A DNA stretch of 64,000 nucleotides from Aeromicrobium sp. Root472D3. Its GTDB lineage: Bacteria > Actinomycetota > Actinomycetes > Propionibacteriales > Nocardioidaceae. The stretch is from NCBI RefSeq assembly GCF_001426485.1, contig NZ_LMET01000001.1:1850505-1914504 (forward strand). Reading direction: 5' to 3'. The notes under the pieces were generated by a model. That model had not been told where the DNA came from and did no database searches. It saw only the letters and a list, made by a program, of their open reading frames with translations. Positions within the stretch are counted from its first letter, which is position 1. Each line of letters begins with the position of its first letter. A program made the translations under genes and the position numbers. This document shows, piece after piece, positions 33,795 through 40,443 of this stretch.

Positions 33795-34490
33795 TTAGCG
33801 CAGACCGGGCGACGTGCCGGGCAGCTCGCGGCTCTCGACCAGCGCACGGGCGACGTCGGTCAGCTTCACGTTCCCGTCCTGCGAGTAGCGACGCAGGATC
33901 GTGAACGCCCGGTCGGCGTCGACGTCGAAGCGCTCCATCAGGACCCCTTGCGCCTGACCCACGATGGTGCGCGAGTCGAGGGCGTTCTGGAGGTTCTCCC
34001 GCAGGGCGACGGCGGCGAGCGCGGCTGCCGCGTGGCTCGCGAACAGGCTCGCCACGTGGGCGTCCTGATCGGTGAACTGTCGCACGTGGTCGCCGTAGAA
34101 GTTGATGACGCCGATCCGCTGACCGGCGGCCCGCAGCTCGGCCGAGAGGACGCTGACGAGCCCGAGGTCGACGACGACCGGCCCCCACCGCGGCCAGCGG
34201 GTGTCGCGCGCGAGATCGGCGGACATGATGGTCCGTGACGGCATCGCCGGGTCGACGCCGGGCCCCTCCCGCAGCCGCTGCTGCAGACCGTCCGCCTCGA
34301 GGACGACGGGTGCCGACGACACGACCGTCTCGAACGTCCGCCGGCGACGCATCATCATGATGCCGGCGAACTGCGTGCCGATCGTGGTGGTGCCGAAGTC
34401 GACGATCTGCGCGGCGGTCTGGGCCACGGTGGCGGCTTCGCTGAGGTCGCTCGCCAGTCGAGCGAAGGCTTCGTCCGGTGTCTCTGCCAT
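33795..34490 (-). CDS. GAF-ANTAR domain transcription antiterminator
   Basis: A 231-residue two-domain regulator. The GAF sensor covers about 15-155 (FAGIMMMRRRRTFETVVSSA through GVINFYGDHVRQFTDQD). The C-terminal ANTAR RNA-binding helix bundle (about 168-222) is ALDSRTIVGQAQGVLMERFD followed by VDADRAFTILRRYSQDGNVK. ANTAR proteins bind paired hairpins in nascent RNA and prevent termination. No partner kinase is adjacent and no clear dual-hairpin target was recognised nearby. It is convergent with the amine-catabolic operon, 16 bases from its last stop, so a link to it is only positional. Confidence 0.9.
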   Translation of the reverse strand: MAETPDEAFARLASDLSEAATVAQTAAQIVDFGTTTIGTQFAGIMMMRRRRTFETVVSSAPVVLEADGLQQRLREGPGVDPAMPSRTIMSADLARDTRWPRWGPVVVDLGLVSVLSAELRAAGQRIGVINFYGDHVRQFTDQDAHVASLFASHAAAALAAVALRENLQNALDSRTIVGQAQGVLMERFDVDADRAFTILRRYSQDGNVKLTDVARALVESRELPGTSPGLR

Positions 34491-34577
34491 GGTGGCCCTG
34501 ACGTTGGGCGCCCGGTTGGACGATCCCTCACTGTAGGCCCCGTCGTCTCCGTCGCGTGCACCCGCGCCCGGCGACCC

Positions 34578-34839
34578 CTACGGCCGGGGCGTGCGGGTGC
34601 CGGCGACGACCTCGCCGGCGAGGCGGACGAGGGCGAAGAGCGCCGCGAGACCCACGGCGGTGGCGGCCGGGATCTGCAGCCACAGGGGAGCCGTGTCGCC
34701 CCACGAGCCGTCTCCGACCAGGACGCTGCCGACCAGCACGACGTACCGCACGATCAGCACGAGACCGAAGACGCTGAACGCGAACGATGCCGCGGTCCTG
34801 GCTCGGGCCGCCCACGGGGGGGAGGGGCGCGTCGGTCAT
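34578..34839 (-). pseudogene. small two-segment membrane protein split by a G7 homopolymer frameshift
   Basis: From an ATG at 34839 the frame reads MTDAPLPPVGG and then becomes non-membrane-like. Removing one base from the run of seven G (34816-34822 on the plus strand) gives MTDAPLPPWAARARTAASFA followed by two clear transmembrane segments (FSVFGLVLIVRYVVLVGSVLVG and IPAATAVGLAALFALVRLAG shortened to their hydrophobic cores) and a short basic tail. Both halves abut exactly at the homopolymer. This is a natural frameshift, a phase-variable tract, or a sequencing error. No family recognised. Confidence 0.6.
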
Positions 34840-34930
34840 GGGGAGATCCTGTCACTGCAGCGGGGGCTCGTGCCACCATCGCCCCTCGGCGGCACGAGCG
34901 GCCGGGCGGCCGGTAGGTTTGGCGCACCGC

Positions 34931-35007
34931 GGGGAGGTAGCTCAGCCGGTTAGAGCAGGGGACTCATAATCCCTGGGTCGTGGGTTCGAGCCCCACCCTC
35001 CCTACCA
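34931..35007 (+). tRNA. tRNA-Met (CAT), elongator type
   Basis: Acceptor GGGGAGG pairs with CCTCCCT (first pair G-T), followed by discriminator A and an encoded CCA. The anticodon loop CTCATAA carries CAT at 34965-34967, and the T loop is GTTCGAG. The D arm AGCTCAGCCGGTTAGAGC and the paired 1-72 position are of elongator type, not initiator. A lysidine-modified tRNA-Ile2 is the alternative for any CAT anticodon, but the stem resembles actinobacterial tRNA-Met. Confidence 0.93.
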
Positions 35008-35037
35008 CTGCCGTCGCAGCAGGACAGGCCGTCCGCC

Positions 35038-35514
35038 TCAGTCGAACACCCGGCGGAGCGTGGTCGCCGTGTGCTCCGCGCAGGCGTCGACGTAGGCGTT
35101 CATCGCCTCGGCGTGCGCGGCATCGGTTCCCGCGGGGAGGATGATCGACCATTCGTGCGTCAGGCGGACGCGATCGTCGCCGGCACTCTCGAGCAGCGTG
35201 GTCGTCCTCAGCCGGACGTCGGGGTGGGTGATCGTCTCGGTCACAGCACGTCGGCCGTGCTCGTACTCGAGGATCTCGATCGCCACCAGGTCGCGCCGGT
35301 GGTCCACCTCGCGGACGTAGTACTGGATCTCGCCGACGCCCCGCCCGGTGCCGGGCAGCCGACCGGCCAGGACGGTCTCGGGGCTCATCAGCACCTGGGT
35401 CTCGGGCGCCTCGATCCTGTCCCACACCTCCATCGCCGGTCCCGTGAACAGACCGGTGGTGCGTGAGCTGACGGTGACGTCCTCGGCCAGCAGGAGTCTT
35501 CTCGGTGTGCGCAT
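35038..35514 (-). CDS. SRPBCC-like (START fold) hypothetical protein
   Basis: A 158-residue protein whose pattern of strands (MEVWDRIEAPETQVLMSPET; VGEIQYYVREVDHRRDLVAIE; RLRTTTLLESAGDDRVRLTH) fits the SRPBCC ligand-binding fold. The assignment is by pattern and moderate. It starts close to the 3' end of tRNA-Met on the other strand. No ligand is suggested by neighbours. Confidence 0.55.
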   Translation of the reverse strand: MRTPRRLLLAEDVTVSSRTTGLFTGPAMEVWDRIEAPETQVLMSPETVLAGRLPGTGRGVGEIQYYVREVDHRRDLVAIEILEYEHGRRAVTETITHPDVRLRTTTLLESAGDDRVRLTHEWSIILPAGTDAAHAEAMNAYVDACAEHTATTLRRVFD

Positions 35515-35599
35515 CCAGACACGGTGACGCGGCGCGGTCGGCGGCGGCGCGCAGTTGGTCGAGAGTTCACGTGCGCGGACGTGATCACGGGTGCGCGGG

Positions 35600-35881
35600 T
35601 CACAGCCAACCGCGCGGATCGTCGTCGGTCTCGTCCGACGTCAGGATGAACGTGGCGGTCGGACCGTGCTCGGCGAGGCAGGAGTGCAGCACGCGCTCGT
35701 CGACGTGGTCGAAGCACGTGAACGCGGCGAACGTGCTCCCACTGTGCTCGAACGACGTCGCGGTGAGGCCGGCGGAGGCGGCCGCGTCCGTGAGCACGTC
35801 CGCGCCGGACGGTGTGTCGACCTTGTAGAGCCACAGGGCGGGGGAGGTGGCAGGTTCGTCGGGGTGAGGATGCGCGGACAT
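35600..35881 (-). CDS. hypothetical protein, 93 residues
   Basis: A small cytosolic protein beginning MSAHPHPDEPATSPALWLYK and ending TSDETDDDPRGWL. It alternates short strands and helices (LTDAAASAGLTATSFEHSG; FAAFTCFDHVDERVLHSCLA) as in small ferredoxin-like folds. No family recognised. GAGAAGG lies six bases before the ATG. A 229-base gap separates it from the divergent HAD phosphatase gene. Confidence 0.6.
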   Translation of the reverse strand: MSAHPHPDEPATSPALWLYKVDTPSGADVLTDAAASAGLTATSFEHSGSTFAAFTCFDHVDERVLHSCLAEHGPTATFILTSDETDDDPRGWL

Positions 35882-35999
35882 CGAAGCCTTCTCGATCGGG
35901 GTCGCTGCGCCCGGCGGGAGTGTGCCCACGCGGTGGCGGGCCCGGACGGAAGTGACGTCGTCGGGTCGGACGGGGACCCGGCGGCGCCGCTGCCAAAAA

Positions 36000-36016
36000 T
36001 GTATACGTGGTTTACA
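36000..36016. promoter_or_regulatory. candidate operator TGTATAC-N3-GTTTACA
   Basis: TGTATAC, GTG and GTTTACA form a 17-base near-perfect dyad in an unusually A/T-rich spot of the 229-base divergent gap 35882-36110. The arrangement fits a dimeric repressor such as a GntR- or MarR-type protein, but no such gene is adjacent. The rest of the gap shows no other clear element. Confidence 0.4.
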
Positions 36017-36110
36017 CCTCTTGCCGAACTTCGTCCACGTCGGGACCTGGTGCACCTGTAGGTTCGAGGACCACCGGACCACCGGACTACCCGACGACCG
36101 AAGGGGCACC

Positions 36111-36539
36111 ATGCGCGACGCCGTGATCTTCGACCTCGACGGCACGTTGTGCGACACCAGGCAGATCGTCCACCTGATCGAGGGGGACGACAAGGACTTC
36201 GCGGCCTTCCACGCCGCGTCCGCCGACTGCCCGCCACATGACGACGTCGTGACGGCGGCTCGCGAGCAGGCCGCGCTGGGTCGCGCCGTCATCGTCGTGA
36301 CGTCGCGCGAGTTCGTCTGGCGCGACCTCTCGCTCGACTGGCTGGTCGCGCACGACGTGCCGCACGACGCGCTGCACACGCGGATCGTCGGTGACTACCG
36401 CAAGGACGTCGTGGTCAAGACGGAGATCCTGCAGCAGATCACCGACGACGGGTTCACGGTGCTGGAGGCGTGGGACGACCAGCCCGCCGTGCTCGACCTG
36501 TGGCGCGAGCACGGCATCGACGTGCACCCCGTCGGGTGA
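36111..36539 (+). CDS. HAD-superfamily phosphatase (polynucleotide kinase 3'-phosphatase-like)
   Basis: A 142-residue HAD hydrolase. Motif I is VIFDLDGTLCDTR (nucleophile D8 and D10), motif II is IVVTSRE, a lysine follows in DYRKDVVVKTEIL, and motif IV is LEAWDDQPAVLDLW. The order, length and TSRE...D-x-x-K pattern resemble the PseT-type 3'-phosphatase domain of T4 polynucleotide kinase, so a nucleic acid end or nucleotide may be the substrate. GGGG lies seven bases before the ATG. It converges on the small acetyltransferase gene with one base between stops. Confidence 0.78.
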   Translation: MRDAVIFDLDGTLCDTRQIVHLIEGDDKDFAAFHAASADCPPHDDVVTAAREQAALGRAVIVVTSREFVWRDLSLDWLVAHDVPHDALHTRIVGDYRKDVVVKTEILQQITDDGFTVLEAWDDQPAVLDLWREHGIDVHPVG

Positions 36540-36540
36540 C

Positions 36541-36846
36541 TCAGAGGTCGAACGTGCCGCGCTGGGCCTCCGGCACCAGCGCCAGGTACTCGGGGTGGTC
36601 GCGGATGACCTTCGGGACGAAGGGGCAGTAGGGGAGCACCGTGCCGCCCCGCGCGGCGATCTCGTCGAGTGCCCCCACGATCAGCGTGCTGCCGATGCCC
36701 TGACCGCCGAACTCGGGGAACACGCGCGTGTGGGGCAGGGCGTACTCGTCGCCGTCGCGCCGGTAGTCGACGTAGCCGGCGAGGCGTCCGTCGACGGTGA
36801 TCTCGAAACGTGTCTCGGCGCTGTTGTCGTGCACGGTGGTGGTCAT
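36541..36846 (-). CDS. small GNAT acetyltransferase (Acetyltransf_CG type)
   Basis: A 101-residue protein of the short YidJ/Acetyltransf_CG class: FEITVDGRLAGYVDYRRDGD, the acetyl-CoA loop HTRVFPEFGGQGIGSTLIVG and the end PYCPFVPKVIRDHPEY, which is characteristic. The ATG at 36846 has AAGGAG seven bases upstream; an earlier in-frame ATG at 36888 lacks support. Substrate unknown. It shares a divergent region with DUF3145. Confidence 0.85.
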   Translation of the reverse strand: MTTTVHDNSAETRFEITVDGRLAGYVDYRRDGDEYALPHTRVFPEFGGQGIGSTLIVGALDEIAARGGTVLPYCPFVPKVIRDHPEYLALVPEAQRGTFDL

Positions 36847-36871
36847 CCGACACTCCTTGACGGGGTTGAGG

Positions 36872-36901
36872 TTGTCCGCACTGGCCAACGTACGTCACAA
36901 T
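36872..36901 (+). promoter_or_regulatory. candidate promoter for the DUF3145 gene
   Basis: TTGTCC and CACAAT, 18 bases apart, give a start about 45 bases before the ATG. An ACGTACGT palindrome lies between the two hexamers. Consensus match is moderate. Confidence 0.4.
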
Positions 36902-36950
36902 GTCTGCAGGTGCTCTCAAGACGCTGGGGAAGGCGAACTAGGGAGGCACC

Positions 36951-37466
36951 ATGAACATGTCTTTGCCGACGACCCCCACCCGGGGAGTGCTCTTCATCCA
37001 CTCCTCGGTCTCTGCGCTGTGCCCGCACGTCGAGTGGGCCGTCGCCGGTGTGCTCGGTGGCACGCCCGATCTCGCCTGGGTCGCGCAGCCTGCCGAGCCC
37101 GGGACGTACCGGGCCGAGCTGTCGTGGCAGGCCCCCGCGGGCACCTCCGCCAAGCTCGCCTCCGCCCTGCGTGGCTGGGAGCTCCTGCGCTTCGAGGTCA
37201 CCGAGGAGCCGACGTCGTCCAGCGAGGGCGCGCGCTACTCGTACACGCCGGAGCTCGGCATCTTCCACGCCCTGACCGGCCTGCACGGCGACGTCATGAT
37301 CCCGGAGGACCGCATCAAGGCGTTCCGGGTCAAGGCCGCCCTGGGCGAGGTCGACCTCGAGACGGCTCTCGACGGCCTGCTGGGCGTCGCGTGGGACGCC
37401 GAGCTCGAGCCGTTCCGGCACGCGGGCGACGGTGCCCCGGTGCGGTGGCTGCACCAGGTCATCTGA
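36951..37466 (+). CDS. DUF3145 family protein
   Basis: A 171-residue actinobacteria-specific protein. The family opening TRGVLFIHSSVSALCPHVEW is clear, followed by AVAGVLGG, the aromatic strand WELLRFEVTEEPTS, and the tail GVAWDAELEPFRHAG. No enzymatic motif is known for the family. GGGAGG precedes the first ATG by four bases; a second ATG two codons later is possible. Its stop lies in a hairpin shared with the convergent membrane acyl-carrier gene. Confidence 0.9.
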   Translation: MNMSLPTTPTRGVLFIHSSVSALCPHVEWAVAGVLGGTPDLAWVAQPAEPGTYRAELSWQAPAGTSAKLASALRGWELLRFEVTEEPTSSSEGARYSYTPELGIFHALTGLHGDVMIPEDRIKAFRVKAALGEVDLETALDGLLGVAWDAELEPFRHAGDGAPVRWLHQVI

Positions 37467-37481
37467 CCCCGGGCCGGGTCA
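37464..37481. terminator. hairpin containing both convergent stop codons
   Basis: TGACCC-CGGGCC-GGGTCA is a six-base-pair stem whose left arm starts with the DUF3145 stop (TGA) and whose right arm ends with the stop of the convergent gene (TCA). No T run follows. It probably marks the 3' ends of both mRNAs. Confidence 0.45.
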
Positions 37482-38288
37482 GCCGATCGTGACCGTGATC
37501 GACGGCGTGGACTCCCCGGTGGCCTTGTTGGTCACGCGGAACTGACGCTCGCCCGTGCGCGAGGTGTAGAGCTCGGTGCGGAAGATGCCGCCGTCGCGGA
37601 CCTGGGTCTGGATGGGGAAGTCGTCCCACGCCGCCCCGGAGCCGCCGTCCTTGACCTCGACCTGCAGGTCCTCACCGTCCGAGCTGCCGGGGAACGCCCC
37701 GCTGAGCAGGAAGCGCTCACCGGGGGACACCTGCTCGCTCGACGTGTTGATCGTGGGCTTCGGGTCGGCCGTGGGGCTCGCGGGCGTCGGCGTCGTCTCC
37801 TCGGCCGGCTCGGGCGTCGTCGCGGCCGGCGTCGGCGTGCCCCCGATGGGCGGCAGGTCGACCTTGCTGATGCCGGTGGCGCTCACGAGCGCCGCGCCGC
37901 CGAGGCCCAGCACGCCGCCGATCACCAGGCCGAAGAACACGAATGTCGCGACGTAGCTGGTCTTGCGGGCACGGCTGGCACCCGCGGGCCGGGCCGGGGG
38001 CGGGGGCGGGCTCGCGAGAGCCGTCGTGGTGCGGGTCGGACGATCGGCGGCGGACTGGGCGACGACGGCGTCGATCGCGTCCTGCACCGTGACCATGGAG
38101 TCGATCGCCGCATCCGACAGGCGGACGCCGAACCGGCGGCCCAGCTCCTCACCGACCTCGACGATCGTCAGCGAGTCGGTGCCCAGCTCGGCCAGCGCGG
38201 CGGACGGGACGACGGCGTCGGCGCGGCAGTCGACGACGCGCACGAGGATGTCGGTCAGCTGCTCGTGGATCGAGGAGGGAGAAGGCAC
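37479..38288 (-). CDS. membrane-anchored acyl-carrier-like protein with extracytoplasmic domain
   Basis: A 269-residue protein with an unusual order of parts. Residues 4-78 are an acyl-carrier domain (SSIHEQLTDILVRVV ... ELGTDSLTIVEVGEELG), with S39 in the phosphopantetheine motif. Then come a Pro-rich linker (SPPPPPARP, 93-101), one transmembrane segment (about 113-137), a Pro/Thr/Ala-rich stalk (144-180) and a C-terminal beta domain with RFLLSGAFPGSSDGEDLQVE and ERQFRVTNKATGES. The carrier domain would face the cytosol and the stalk and beta domain the outside. No synthase or thioesterase is adjacent except the alpha/beta hydrolase that starts divergently 91 bases away. Function unknown. 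Confidence 0.8.
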   Translation of the reverse strand: MPSPSSIHEQLTDILVRVVDCRADAVVPSAALAELGTDSLTIVEVGEELGRRFGVRLSDAAIDSMVTVQDAIDAVVAQSAADRPTRTTTALASPPPPPARPAGASRARKTSYVATFVFFGLVIGGVLGLGGAALVSATGISKVDLPPIGGTPTPAATTPEPAEETTPTPASPTADPKPTINTSSEQVSPGERFLLSGAFPGSSDGEDLQVEVKDGGSGAAWDDFPIQTQVRDGGIFRTELYTSRTGERQFRVTNKATGESTPSITVTIG

Positions 38289-38378
38289 GGGGTCAGTCTA
38301 ACGACGCCGTGCCGCGCATCACGGCATCCTCGACCGATCCACGGGACCAGATGGCCCGACCAGCCCTAGACTGGCTCG

Positions 38379-39341
38379 ATGGAGAGCATCGAGGACGTCC
38401 AGTACGTCGTGGTGCACGGCTATCGCAGGGCATTTCGCATCGCGGGGTCCGGGCCGGCACTGCTGCTGCTCCACGGCCTGGCCTGCGACTCCTCGACGTG
38501 GGTCGACGTCATGCCGGCGCTGGCCGAGCACTACACCGTCATCGCCCCCGACCTGCTCGGGCACGGCGAGTCCGACAAGCCCGATGCCGACTACTCGCTC
38601 GGCGGGTACGCCAACGGCATGCGCGACCTGCTGACGGTGCTGGGCATCGACAAGGTCACGGTCGTCGGCCACAGCTTCGGCGGCGGCGTCGCGATGCAGT
38701 TCGCGTACCAGTTCCCCGACCGCACCGAGCGTGTCGTGCTGGTGTCGACGGGCGGCCTCGGCAAGGAGGTCACGCCCCTCATCCGCTTCCTGACCGTCCC
38801 CGGCAGCGGCCTCGCGCTGGCGGCGGCGACGTTCCGTCCGTGGCGTCCGCTCGTCTCGGGCGCGCTGACGTCGATGTCGCGGCTGCCGACCAGCGCCACG
38901 CGCGACCTCGGCGAGGTGGCCCGCATCTACGAGGCGCTGGCCGACCCCGCCCAGCGCACCGCGGTGCAGAGGGTCACGAGCCACGTGCTCAACTGGCGCG
39001 GCCAGTACGTCACGATGACCGACCGCAGCTATCTGGCGCGGCTCATGCCGGTGCTCGTGATCTGGGGACGCGACGACATGGTGATCCCGGCGTCGCACGC
39101 CGACTCGGCCCCCACCCAGGTCTCGGACGTCCACGTGTTCGAGGACTCCGGTCACTTCCCGCACCGCGACCACCCCGACGAGTTCTCGCGCATCGTCGTC
39201 GAGTTCGTCGAGGCCAACGCCCCGGCCTCCTACCACCGTGGACGGTGGAGGGCGCTGCTGCGCCGGGGAGACCAGTACCAGCTCGAGAGCGTCGTGCCCG
39301 AGCCGGTGCCCGTCGCGGCCGCGGAGCCGGCGATCAGCTGA
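38379..39341 (+). CDS. alpha/beta hydrolase
   Basis: A 320-residue alpha/beta-hydrolase. The oxyanion HG region is LLLLHGLACDSSTW, the nucleophile elbow GHSFGGG (S99), the acidic residue is in VLVIWGRDDMVIP and the histidine in DSGHFPHRDHP. The last about 40 residues (RGRWRALLRRGDQYQLESVV) extend past the fold. Substrate unknown. TAGACT ends six bases before the ATG (leaderless). Its 3' end overlaps the convergent PAP2 gene by eight bases. Confidence 0.88.
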   Translation: MESIEDVQYVVVHGYRRAFRIAGSGPALLLLHGLACDSSTWVDVMPALAEHYTVIAPDLLGHGESDKPDADYSLGGYANGMRDLLTVLGIDKVTVVGHSFGGGVAMQFAYQFPDRTERVVLVSTGGLGKEVTPLIRFLTVPGSGLALAAATFRPWRPLVSGALTSMSRLPTSATRDLGEVARIYEALADPAQRTAVQRVTSHVLNWRGQYVTMTDRSYLARLMPVLVIWGRDDMVIPASHADSAPTQVSDVHVFEDSGHFPHRDHPDEFSRIVVEFVEANAPASYHRGRWRALLRRGDQYQLESVVPEPVPVAAAEPAIS

Positions 39342-40404
39342 CGGGGGTCGCCTCGACCTCGGGGGTGCCCTTCTCGGCCGCGAGCCGTCGGCGTTTCTGC
39401 CACCGGGTGTTGCCCGTGGCCCACGCGCCGACCGCCACGGCGATCCAGCCGATCAGCAGGCCGCCGATGTCGTCGGCGATGTAGTGCCAGCCGAGGTACA
39501 GCGTCGCCAGGATCGTGAAGCCGAGGTAGATCCACGCGGTGTACCGGATGGCGCGGGCGATGCCGGCGTAGTGCAGGAACAGGGCCAGCGTGAACACGAC
39601 GGAGACGTGCAGCGACGCGAAGCCGGCGATGCCGAAGATCTTGTCGCCCTGCGGGTCCTCCTTGAAGCCGAACGCACCCCTCAGCAGCGACATCTGCAGC
39701 TGCGTGGCGCCGTTCTCCGGCAGGTCGGCGAAGCGTTGGGGCTCGTAGAAGGCGGGGCCGAGCGTCGGCAGGCTGTAGTAGCTGACGACGCCGAGCACCC
39801 AGTTCAGGCTCACGGCGGTCGCGTACCAGGCTCCCACCGTGACGTCGCGGTGCAGCACCAGCACCGCCGCGACCGTGATCGGCACGACCGGCAGGTACAG
39901 CACGTACAGCACCGCCAGCACCTGCGCGGCGACCGTCGTGCCGAGAACCGAGTGCAGCACCTCGGCCGGGTTGTTGCCGAAGAACAGCACGTGGTCGAGC
40001 TGGAGCAGCGCACGGTCGTGGATCGTGTTGGTCAGCTCGGGCAGGTAGCTCTTGAGGTTGCGGTAGCTGACGTAGCAGACGTAGAACGACACCATGCCGG
40101 TCGCGGCGTACGCGACGCGCTTGAGCGTCCACTCGTTGCGCACGATCGTGCGGACGCCCGACAGCGTGTTCTTGACGCCGTACCGGTGGATGGCCTGCGG
40201 CACGATGCCGACCAGGAACAGCAGGATGCCCAGCAGCGGCAACCGGATGTAGGCCGGCCCGAGGAAGCCCTCGGGATCCTTCAGACCGACGTTCAGGTCG
40301 TGCGAGAAGTAGATCGCGGTCGCGCCCACCGCGACGGACAGGCAGAAGGCGAAGGCGTACGGCCAGCGGAGGAACGCACGAGGCCAACGGAGCATGGACG
40401 CCAT
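39334..40404 (-). CDS. PAP2 superfamily membrane protein (inositol-phosphotransferase-like)
   Basis: A 356-residue polytopic membrane protein with at least six transmembrane segments. The catalytic PAP2 motifs are GFASLHVSVVFTLAL and LYLGWHYIADDIGG, which give the SxxxH/HxxxD arrangement on one membrane face. The GPAFYEPQRF loop and overall size match the Aur1/inositol phosphorylceramide synthase-like PAP2 group found in actinobacteria, where some members act on phosphoinositides. The precise lipid substrate is not known. It lies 39 bases after the aceE stop region, on the same strand, reading away from it. Confidence 0.85.
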   Translation of the reverse strand: MASMLRWPRAFLRWPYAFAFCLSVAVGATAIYFSHDLNVGLKDPEGFLGPAYIRLPLLGILLFLVGIVPQAIHRYGVKNTLSGVRTIVRNEWTLKRVAYAATGMVSFYVCYVSYRNLKSYLPELTNTIHDRALLQLDHVLFFGNNPAEVLHSVLGTTVAAQVLAVLYVLYLPVVPITVAAVLVLHRDVTVGAWYATAVSLNWVLGVVSYYSLPTLGPAFYEPQRFADLPENGATQLQMSLLRGAFGFKEDPQGDKIFGIAGFASLHVSVVFTLALFLHYAGIARAIRYTAWIYLGFTILATLYLGWHYIADDIGGLLIGWIAVAVGAWATGNTRWQKRRRLAAEKGTPEVEATPVS

Positions 40405-40443
40405 CTTAGGCGCCCATGCCCAACCTCAGCCACGAGGTCTGTC

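Noticed and set aside
34964-35425. Minus-strand open frame ending in GRVGLEPTTQGL
   Set aside because: Antisense of tRNA-Met, the classic false protein tail; it also overlaps a better supported gene in another frame.
36009-36018. Shared decamer GGTTTACACC at 27698 and in tRNA-Val at 44655 as a regulon motif
   Set aside because: One of the three copies lies inside a tRNA anticodon arm, so the shared decamer may be chance; only the full dyad at 36000 was kept.
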